A DNA stretch of 29,452 nt from Rikenellaceae bacterium (GTDB taxonomy: Bacteria; Bacteroidota; Bacteroidia; Bacteroidales; UBA932). The translations under genes and the position numbers were made by a program. Below, one piece after another: positions 15,694 to 22,643 of this stretch. The notes under the pieces were generated by a model. That model was not told the origin of the DNA. It made no database searches and saw only the letters and a list, made by a program, of their open reading frames with translations. The DNA lies in contig DPKJ01000016.1 in assembly GCA_003542575.1 (NCBI GenBank), positions 1 through 29,452 of the forward strand, written 5' to 3'. Each line of letters opens with the position of its first letter. Within the stretch, counting starts at the first letter, position 1.

Positions 15694-15981
15694 ATGAAAA
15701 AATTGTTCGCATTACTTTTTGTTCTAATTATTTACTCGCAAAATGTTGAGGCAAATGATTTATTTGCAAAAAATCAACTAGGCGCTAAGTTGCTAGAGCT
15801 TAATGATTCGGAGAGATATTATGATTTTCTTGAGAGGTTAAGTGGATGTTATGTGGATTCAGTTATAGTTGATTCTAAAGCAGACATGATTGGGCTGAAA
15901 AAAGGGGATATCATAACAAAGATAAATGGGGTTGTCGTTGACTCTCACAGTGAGGTCGCTAATGGGCTTTTAAAACTTTAA
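15694..15981 (+). CDS. Short secreted protein with truncated PDZ-like domain
   Basis: A 95-residue protein with a signal peptide (MKKLFALLFVLIIYSQNVEA). The rest ends in a PDZ-like stretch: YVDSVIVDSKADMIGLKKGD, IITKINGVVVDSHSEVANGL. This covers the carboxylate loop side, the A..GL..GD and I..ING hallmarks and the start of the second helix, but the protein stops before the last strands of a usual PDZ domain. Either it is a minimal domain or a truncated remnant. I chose the ATG at 15694 because it gives the signal peptide. It starts 10 nt after the FISUMP gene stop and is probably cotranscribed. Confidence 0.6.
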   Translation: MKKLFALLFVLIIYSQNVEANDLFAKNQLGAKLLELNDSERYYDFLERLSGCYVDSVIVDSKADMIGLKKGDIITKINGVVVDSHSEVANGLLKL

Positions 15982-16009
15982 AAATGACTCTGAAACTAAT
16001 TTAAAAAAT

Positions 16010-16555
16010 ATGTCAAAAATGTTATTTGGTTTTATAGTATTGATTGTCGCTCTAATATTTTCAGTTGCGGCATATTATGGTGGATTTAAGAAGATTGATT
16101 TGTCAATTGATGTACAGGGTGGGGAGTTATTGATTTTCAAGTCTAAAACCGGTGATTATAAGAACTCCGGTAAAGTTATGGATGAGATATATGAATCACT
16201 TATCAAGGATTTTGATATCACATCTTACAAAGGTTTTGGTACCTATTATGATAACCCGAGGGAGGTAAAGAGAGAACTGCTCAGGTATGATGCCGGCTGC
16301 ATTATTGGTAAACAGGACAGCAGCACAATTATTAAGCTGAAAGAGAGGTTTGAAGTTGCTGAGTGCCCTAAAAAGAGATACCTGATAGCAGAGTTTCCAT
16401 ACAAAGGCAAGATCTCTGTGATTATGGGGGTTATAAAGGTCTATCCGGCCATTACAAAATATTTGAGCAATCAAGGGCTTCCCCTAAATGGAAGTGTTAT
16501 GGAGATTTATGATATTCCTTGTAAAAAGATCATTTACCGCAAAGAGTTGAATTAA
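16010..16555 (+). CDS. GyrI-like domain protein with N-terminal membrane anchor
   Basis: A 181-residue protein: one N-terminal hydrophobic segment (residues about 4-24), then a domain resembling the GyrI-like / AraC effector-binding fold. Telling segments are GELLIFKSKTGDYKNSGKVM, FGTYYDNPREVKRELLRYDA with CIIG, and PYKGKISVIMGVIKVYPAI. Such stand-alone domains bind small hydrophobic molecules. The protein probably sits on the outer face of the inner membrane. It is 28 nt after the PDZ-like gene, likely the last member of the same unit. The link to fimbriae is positional only. Confidence 0.7.
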   Translation: MSKMLFGFIVLIVALIFSVAAYYGGFKKIDLSIDVQGGELLIFKSKTGDYKNSGKVMDEIYESLIKDFDITSYKGFGTYYDNPREVKRELLRYDAGCIIGKQDSSTIIKLKERFEVAECPKKRYLIAEFPYKGKISVIMGVIKVYPAITKYLSNQGLPLNGSVMEIYDIPCKKIIYRKELN

Positions 16556-16710
16556 ATGGTAAGTAGTTCATCTATGAGCAGCAAAAATTGAAATTTTTAT
16601 GAAACATAATTTAAGATTAATTACTAGCGAATATTAAAGTGATTATAATTATAACAAAGGAATATAAAATCTAAAACATTAATAATAAATGACTTATAAA
16701 ATCTAATCTC

Positions 16711-17580
16711 ATGAAAAAAAATAGTATGTTTTTCAGAATCTTAAATTATCCATTAACAAGAATAATTGTTGGAATTTCTGTCATAGTTGCGATTGTCGCT
16801 ATCGGACAAATTGGTATTAGAAAACTTTTTGATTTATTTCCACTTGATAGAGATATAGAAAAATTAGTAGAAGGTATTATCATAGCTGTATTGGCTATTT
16901 ATAGCTACATACTAGTTTGCAAGTTTTATGAAAAAAGAGTAATTACAGAAATCTCAAGAAAGCAGATTTTAAAAAATTTGGCTATAGGCATGGCCTTAGG
17001 TTCTGTATTACAATCTTTAACAATCTTAGTAATTTATTTAAATGGGTCTTATTCTGTTTTATCTATTAACCCCATTACATTTATTATTCCTCCATTAACA
17101 ATAGCATTTACCTCCGCTATTTTTGAAGAAATATTATTGAGGGGAATTATCTTCAGAATTATGGAAGAAAGATTGGGCAGTTATTTGGCTTTGGGGATAT
17201 CTGCGATTATATTTGGAGGGATGCATCTCTTAAACCCAAATAGTTCTGTAATTGTAGGGATTGGTCTTGCAATTCAAGCTGGCCTATTGCTTGGTGCAGC
17301 ATACATATTTGCAAGAAATTTGTGGTTCCCAATAGCTATCCATTTTGCTTGGAACTTTACACAAGCTGCAATTTTCGGGGTGAATGTTTCTGGAAATGCA
17401 ATTTCAAAAACATTAATATCTTCAAATATTCAGGGGGCAAAATACATTACTGGAGGTGAATTTGGCCCAGAAGGTTCTATTCAAGCAACATTATTCTGTC
17501 TTACAGCTACAATCATCCTTATTGTATTGAGTAAAAAAAGAGGTAATTTAATTAGTTGGCACAGTAAAAAACAGTCTTAA
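16711..17580 (+). CDS. CPBP-family intramembrane metalloprotease
   Basis: A 289-residue polytopic membrane protein with the CPBP (CaaX protease/Abi) motifs: EEILLR (E139, E140, R144), FGGMH (F168, H172) and the third motif with H211 in FPIAIHFAWNF. About eight hydrophobic segments are visible. Family members cleave within the membrane; in bacteria roles include peptide maturation and self-immunity, mostly unknown. It is preceded by 155 bp of AT-rich DNA with no clear TAnnTTTG promoter, and it converges on the TonB receptor remnant. No peptide precursor gene was seen beside it. Confidence 0.85.
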   Translation: MKKNSMFFRILNYPLTRIIVGISVIVAIVAIGQIGIRKLFDLFPLDRDIEKLVEGIIIAVLAIYSYILVCKFYEKRVITEISRKQILKNLAIGMALGSVLQSLTILVIYLNGSYSVLSINPITFIIPPLTIAFTSAIFEEILLRGIIFRIMEERLGSYLALGISAIIFGGMHLLNPNSSVIVGIGLAIQAGLLLGAAYIFARNLWFPIAIHFAWNFTQAAIFGVNVSGNAISKTLISSNIQGAKYITGGEFGPEGSIQATLFCLTATIILIVLSKKRGNLISWHSKKQS

Positions 17581-17623
17581 ATATGGATCCTCTAAATGGA
17601 GAATTGATAATGAGCAAGATATC

Positions 17624-20026
17624 TCAAAACTCGATTCTATAACTTATAAATGGCACTATACTGCTGAAATATTCTTCTTCTATGGTATTCGTTTTTAAAT
17701 TGTAACGCTTTCCTCTGTATTCTCTTCCAATAATGTTCTTTGCTTGCAACGAAATAATGTGTGCTTTATTTTGCTCATTTATTCTATATGAGATGTTTAT
17801 ATCTGTTGCGTTTTCAACAGTAGCTTTTCTTCTTTCAAGTGGCTTTGTATAGTCGTCAATAATTTCTCCATACTGATGACTTAATGCTTCGTTTATTGGT
17901 TGATATAATTCTGGTCCCTTAAATGTGCTTTTGAAATTAAAGCCGATTACGTTTTTAGTTTTTACAATAATTTCTTTTCCTGCTAACAAATTAAAGACGA
18001 ACAAACCATCATATCTGGTACTTCTTTCAATACCATCTCCTCCAGTGTATAAGGATTTAAAAATTGAGGCTGTTATGATGGAGTAAAAACCTTTATTCAA
18101 AAACCGTTCAAAGGTAATATCTATACCTGTGTTGAATCCTTTTCCTTCGTTTGTTAAAGCATGATTAAATGTCCAATTGTTTTTGAAGTTTATAAGGGAA
18201 ATATGAGTCCCTGGAACAACAGGAAGGTCAAACAATTGTTGATAATAAATCTCAGTTTTAAACCGAAGATTAGCATTAATTAACCAATTGTAACTAAAAA
18301 CATAGTGGGTAGATTTAAGTCTTTTTAAATTTAAATTTGGAAACTCGTAATTAAAGGATTTATTGTTTTGCTTTTCAATATAATAGATAGGTAGCATCTC
18401 GGTTTGACTATGTCTGCCGAGCCCTAGTGCTAATTCATGATTAGGGGTTATGAAAACCTGAGCAGATACTCTCGGTTCAAATAGTAGCTCATTATTGATG
18501 CCCAGATAAGATGCGTTGACTCCGGCAACAATATTAACTCTTGAACTAAACTTATATTTTGACTGAATAAATGCATGACTATAATATGTGTCGCCAGACC
18601 CATCTAAGAAAGCATCATAAATATTGGTGTTATAATCAACTGATTTTCCATAAAGTTCAAATGACTTTTTGCTTATTGTAATTCCGGTGTTAAATAATAA
18701 TTTGTTTGTAGTTTTATATTTTAGTTCAGATGAGAAAATTAAATCTACATTTTTTTTTCTTGAGAAATGTAATGGGAGTAAGTGTATGCTATCTGCCACA
18801 ATTTTATAGTATTCATCATAATAGGAGTGATATTGGCATGAGATTCCTAATGAATTTTTTAACGTAGTTTTTTCTCCGATTCTTCTAAAGAGTGATATTC
18901 CCGTTGCACCCATGTCATACTGGAATTTCATATTGGCTCTATTTTCGGAGTATATCCATTTTTCAGGTTCTTTTGATCCGGTAATTTTGCTTTGTGATAA
19001 ACCTCCAATACCCCATAAAGTTATAACTCCATTTTTTTTAAAAGGCATATTTATCTTAAATGACAGGTCTTGATATGAAGGTCTTTCGTCTCCATCTCTG
19101 GTTTCAGGTAAAAGTTTAAAGATTAAGCCAAGAGTTGAATATCTGTAATTAATTAGTTATGAGCTTAAAGAATAGTTTTTAAATGGCCCCTCAGCTGATA
19201 ATTCAACACCTTGAATTCCTACTTGTACAGCCATCTCTTTTTGAGCATTGTTTCCGTTTCTAAATTTTATATCAAAAATACCAGATAAAGCATTACTATA
19301 CTCTGCGGGAAATGCTCCTGTATAAAAGTCTGAATTTGACATTATTTGACCACTAAAAATTGTTAAACCTCCTCCTCCGGCAACATTTGATTCTGAGAAA
19401 TGGTTAGGCATCGGGATCTCTAATCCCTCAAGTCTCCATAAAATGCCCTTTGGTGCATTACCTCTAATAATGATTGCATTATTTGAAATTCCGGCGGCGA
19501 CTACTCCTGCATAGTTGGATGCCATTCTACCAGGATCATTGATTGTTCCTGCGAATCTGTTGGCCTCCTCTACAGAAAAAGTACGAGAACTAACAGCTGA
19601 CATTTCATTTTGAGATTTGTCCTTAGAAATTTTAGGTTTTATGATTGCTTCTTCTAATTTAAATGGTCGCTCTTGTAGTTCAATTTCTAGTACTATCTCT
19701 TTACCAGAGCTTACAAGCAGTTCATTTATAACAACCGGATAGTATCCAAGTATAGAAATACATATTGAATATCTTCCAACTGGTATATTTTCAATAATGA
19801 ACAATCCACTTTCATTGCTGATCGAGAAACTACTTGTTCCTAAAACTATTATTGATGCACCCGGAACAACTTGTTTAGTTAGTTCATCTTTTATTACGCC
19901 TCTTATTGTCTGCCTCGGATTATATTGAGCCACGGTCTCATTTTTAGAAAAAAATAATAAAAAAACAGTTAACAAAAGAATATTAAATTGATAAATTGTT
20001 TTCGAATCTTTTTTTGTTGAATTCAT
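17624..20026 (-). pseudogene. TonB-dependent receptor interrupted by one in-frame stop
   Basis: A receptor of about 800 codons read in one continuous frame except for a TAA at 19159-19157. The first part (ATG at 20026) has a signal peptide, a carboxypeptidase-regulatory-like domain (TIRGVIKDELTKQVVPGASI, residues about 40-120) and a plug domain (residues about 145-270, NAIIIRGNAPKGILWRLEGL). Directly after the stop the same frame continues LINYRYSTLGLIFKLLPETR, which restores the family's usual (S)YLINYRYSTLGL block, and then a beta-barrel of about 470 residues ending in a terminal aromatic (VPFISYRIEF). A single Tyr codon changed to TAA explains it. The upstream half alone cannot form a barrel. 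A sequencing error is the other explanation. There is no SusD-like partner beside it. Confidence 0.85.
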
Positions 20027-20041
20027 ATATAATCGGTTAAA

Positions 20042-20073
20042 TAAAAAAGTGAGACTATTTAGATAATCTCACT
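20042..20073 (-). terminator. Rho-independent terminator of the histone H1-like gene
   Basis: On the minus strand AGTGAGA (20073-20067) pairs with TCTCACT (20054-20048), and the stem continues inward with a wobble and three more pairs around the loop CTAA. A run of six T (20048-20043) follows. It lies 30 nt after the H1-like stop and only about 15 nt before the receptor ATG at 20026. Confidence 0.75.
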
Positions 20074-20102
20074 AGAAACACATTAAAAACTTAATACTTA
20101 AC

Positions 20103-20279
20103 TTATTTATTTGAAACTGAAAGGGATGTTTTTCTAAACTCTTTCATGGCTTTCTCTATTGTTAGAGAAGTTTTTCTGGCTCTTGCCCCGGCAGCTTTAT
20201 TCCCAAGTTCTGCCTGTTGATTAGCGTCTTTGAAAAATGATTCAAATTGTTGATTTAGTGATTCTAATAAATTTTTCAT
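20103..20279 (-). CDS. Histone H1-like DNA-binding protein
   Basis: A 58-residue basic protein with the pattern of the small histone H1-like (Hc1-type) proteins found throughout Bacteroidota: MKNLLESLNQQFESFFKDAN, then AELGNKAAGARARKTSLTIE, then KAMKEFRKTSLS. The GNKAAGARARK.SL.IEK..KEFRK core is the family hallmark. It presumably binds DNA non-specifically as a nucleoid protein. It has its own promoter upstream and a terminator downstream, so it is monocistronic. Confidence 0.85.
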   Translation of the reverse strand: MKNLLESLNQQFESFFKDANQQAELGNKAAGARARKTSLTIEKAMKEFRKTSLSVSNK

Positions 20280-20317
20280 TTTGAATAGCTTTATAACACA
20301 ACTAATTATTTAGGCTA

Positions 20318-20349
20318 CAAAGATAGGGGATAATATTTGCATACGCAAA
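20318..20349 (-). promoter_or_regulatory. Promoter of the histone H1-like gene
   Basis: Reading the minus strand, -33 TTTG (20349-20346) and -7 TATCTTTG (20325-20318) are 20 nt apart. This is the best match to the Bacteroides consensus in the window. Transcription would start near 20311, giving a leader of about 30 nt before the ATG at 20279. Confidence 0.7.
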
Positions 20350-20353
20350 TAAT
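20332..20353. promoter_or_regulatory. Candidate operator, copy D (AATATTTG-N6-CAAATAAT)
   Basis: The core ATTTGC-ATAC-GCAAAT (20335-20350) is a perfect palindrome. It is related to copies A-C but here covers the -33 element of the H1-like promoter rather than the -7 element. TTGCAGCAA (20355-20363) follows, comparable to the GCAAC elements after the other copies. Confidence 0.5.
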
Positions 20354-20415
20354 GTTGCAGCAAGTATGTATAATATTGCATCAAATTATTTAATTATTAG
20401 TTAAATGATTATACT

Positions 20416-21078
20416 CTATGTATTTAGATGTTTAAGCAATTTTTCTTTTTTTGCATTATTAATCAGTATTAATGTTGATCCAATAATCCCTACAATAAAA
20501 AGCCCAAAATCCTCTGTTATTTGTAAGTTAACAGCTGCACTAAACCCTATTAATGACCAAATCAATGGTATGATTAGTAGAAATATAGGGGTTTGATGAT
20601 TGTTCGTTAGTAGTAGTCCAAATGTGAATATTACAGTAGGGCAGGGAGCTCCAAATGTTGGTGTTTTTGGATATACATGCCCAAATAGATGCCCGAGAAT
20701 TGGATAAATTACCAAAGCAAAAAATATAAATAATATACCTGTAATTCCGGAGCTTCTCTTTAAAAATAAAAATTTAAGTTTATTTTTTATGACCCCATGA
20801 TATAAAAACATCAAACCTTGAAAAACAAAAATGATCCCAAAAAAATAAGCTGCTTTGTTTATGGAAGAAAAGAAAATGAGATGGTACACAATTCCCATCC
20901 ATATCCATAGAAACACTAAAATTCCACTAACTATTCGATCCCTGTTATTAATTCTGGTAAATATTATTAAAACCGAAAAAGCTGCAGACAAAACCAAAAC
21001 AAGCTGCATAGGCCAAACTTGAATATTGTAATTGCTAAAAACAGATAAAAATTCTTCGTGTGTAAAAGGCATTTTCAT
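20416..21078 (-). CDS. DUF6064-like membrane protein
   Basis: A 220-residue polytopic membrane protein with six or seven hydrophobic segments. The opening MPFTHEEFLSVFSNYNIQVW and the late block FGAPCPTVIFTFGLLL, followed by LIIPLIWSLIGFSAAVNLQI and EDFGLFIVG, match the DUF6064 family as I know it. Function is unknown. Two start codons (21078 and 21072) are possible; the second gives MPFTHEEF. A TAACTTTG (-7-like) lies at 21145-21138 on the minus strand. There are 136 bp between its stop and the H1-like gene, holding the H1 promoter. Confidence 0.75.
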   Translation of the reverse strand: MKMPFTHEEFLSVFSNYNIQVWPMQLVLVLSAAFSVLIIFTRINNRDRIVSGILVFLWIWMGIVYHLIFFSSINKAAYFFGIIFVFQGLMFLYHGVIKNKLKFLFLKRSSGITGILFIFFALVIYPILGHLFGHVYPKTPTFGAPCPTVIFTFGLLLTNNHQTPIFLLIIPLIWSLIGFSAAVNLQITEDFGLFIVGIIGSTLILINNAKKEKLLKHLNT

Positions 21079-21137
21079 ATATTGAGGTTTTATTGATAAA
21101 TGTGAACTACAGAGACAAACAGGATATAAATGAATTT

Positions 21138-21145
21138 CAAAGTTA
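21138..21145 (-). promoter_or_regulatory. Possible -7 element of the DUF6064-like gene
   Basis: TAACTTTG on the minus strand fits TAnnTTTG and would give a leader of about 55 nt. No TTTG is found at the proper -33 distance, so this is a weak call. Confidence 0.3.
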
Positions 21146-21168
21146 GCACAATCAAATAGTCTAACACA

Positions 21169-22467
21169 TCACTTGTTCAAATTGTGAATAAACCAGAAAG
21201 CGCATTCTTCTCCGAACATCTTTTTTAACTCATCAATGAAGTCCCGGGTTGTTTTAATATTATTAGAATGTACTATTTCAAGAAAATTTTTAAAGTTGGA
21301 ATGCCCAATATAGGATTCAAGTTCCATTAAAATCAATGGGCCTTTATTGTAAAGGACAATTTCAATAATCTCTGGATTTGAATTAGCTCTGTCAAAATTC
21401 CATATGGCTGGTGAATTATTTGATTTGACCTGCTTCTTTTGAATAATTTGCGAAAACACATTTTCACCAAAAAATTCTCGGATAAACATTAGGGCGCAAT
21501 ACTCAGCAAGACTTTCGTTTAACCAATCTTCCCATGAGTTGGAGTCTGCTTTATACCAATAAATATGAGCTAGTTCATGTGCGAAATACTTTATGTAGCT
21601 ATTATTGAATTTTTGATAATCGTCACCAGACAAGTTGCTTAGCACAATACCTGTTAATCTTCCATATCCACCACCATCTTGTCTTAATGATTCAAGTAGT
21701 GTAAGTTTAGTCTTATCTGATATTTTGAACCATCTTTTATATTCTTTATCAATATTTAGAATGTCACCAGCTATCTTCTCAACAATCGTTTCATTTAGAG
21801 TTAAATAATAAATATCAAGCATTGTACTATTGCTTTTCTGCATAAAATGGGATATTTTCTTAGAGTAACAAACAATTATATCATTTGCCGGTGTTGATGA
21901 ACTTATTTGAATCCTATCTCTTAACTGCTTGATTGTACCAAGCCCAAAAATCTCATATCCCAAAACTTTTGCCACATTAAGAGAAAAAGTAAAATGTTTA
22001 ATTACCTCTGTATTAACAGGAAACCAAGGGTAATATAATCCAAGCTCGCTCCAATTTTCACTAACAACATTGGCGCTTTTCGGGGGTAAATTCCCCATAG
22101 CACCTGATAATGAAAATTCTATCCTTATAATTTTACTACTAATTTCTTTACTGATTGGAATTTCAAATTTTGAAGAATGTGGCATGTGATATTTATCGCC
22201 TGAGTAGGTATCATAGTCGTCAACAAATAAACCATTAATAACTAAACTATCAATTACTAACTGCTTATAGAAATATAAAGAAATTATATCCAATTGATTG
22301 TCTATTGCGTAGTTGGCAGGAAGAGTCAGTACACCGGAAACATTGATTTTCCTAGAAATTGGATCATAATTTAAATTCAGATCATAATGAGGAATATTTG
22401 CCGTTCTTTCTTTACTCTGAAGAATAGATGATATAAGAAGTGTTAAAAATACAATTAAATATTTCAT
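21169..22467 (-). CDS. Secreted M1-like metallopeptidase
   Basis: A 432-residue exported protein with a signal peptide of about 18 residues. The C-terminal half has the gluzincin zinc site HELAH (297-301) and the third ligand E318 in WLNESLAEY, the usual M1 aminopeptidase context. The spacing between the second His and the Glu is 16 residues instead of the 18 usual for M1, so it belongs to a divergent branch. The N-terminal 200 residues form a beta-rich domain like the M1 N-terminal domain. No GAMEN exopeptidase motif was seen, and the region before the zinc site (GGGYGRLTGIVLSNL) differs from aminopeptidase N. Substrate unknown. It is transcribed divergently from susC across 176 bp. Confidence 0.75.
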   Translation of the reverse strand: MKYLIVFLTLLISSILQSKERTANIPHYDLNLNYDPISRKINVSGVLTLPANYAIDNQLDIISLYFYKQLVIDSLVINGLFVDDYDTYSGDKYHMPHSSKFEIPISKEISSKIIRIEFSLSGAMGNLPPKSANVVSENWSELGLYYPWFPVNTEVIKHFTFSLNVAKVLGYEIFGLGTIKQLRDRIQISSSTPANDIIVCYSKKISHFMQKSNSTMLDIYYLTLNETIVEKIAGDILNIDKEYKRWFKISDKTKLTLLESLRQDGGGYGRLTGIVLSNLSGDDYQKFNNSYIKYFAHELAHIYWYKADSNSWEDWLNESLAEYCALMFIREFFGENVFSQIIQKKQVKSNNSPAIWNFDRANSNPEIIEIVLYNKGPLILMELESYIGHSNFKNFLEIVHSNNIKTTRDFIDELKKMFGEECAFWFIHNLNK

Positions 22468-22515
22468 TTATTAATGTTTTGACATTTCAATTATAAATAA
22501 CGAATATGTAAATCT

Positions 22516-22612
22516 AAATGTTGCACCATCATATAATTTTTTCGTTAAAAAATTGAATAATAAATTATATATACATATATTTGCTATGGCAAATGTAAAT
22601 AAAGCAACATTT
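22516..22612. repeat. 9-bp inverted repeat flanking the susC promoter
   Basis: AAATGTTGC (22516-22524) and its exact reverse complement GCAACATTT (22604-22612) flank 79 bp that contain the -7 element and operator C. The repeat is short, so chance is possible. Inverted repeats around a promoter are also how invertible promoters are built in Bacteroidota. Confidence 0.3.
22576..22597. promoter_or_regulatory. susC -7 element and candidate operator, copy C
   Basis: TATATTTG (22576-22583) is the -7 element for susC and the left arm of TATATTTG-N6-CAAATGTA; the right arm is 22590-22597. The core ATTTGC-TATG-GCAAAT is a perfect palindrome. The -33 position holds only ATTG (22552-22555), so the promoter looks weak without help. 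On the minus strand the right arm reads TACATTTG, a -7-like sequence facing the M1-like gene. Confidence 0.5.
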
Positions 22613-22643
22613 GGCAAAACAAACTAAAACTTTATAAATTTTC

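Noticed and set aside
16590..16606. AAAATT/AATTTT hairpin after the GyrI-like gene as operon terminator.
   Set aside because: The stem is six A/T pairs without a proper T-run, so too weak to call.
20405..20596. Plus-strand frame of 63 codons opposite the DUF6064-like gene.
   Set aside because: It is a shadow of the minus-strand membrane protein, which has clear family motifs.
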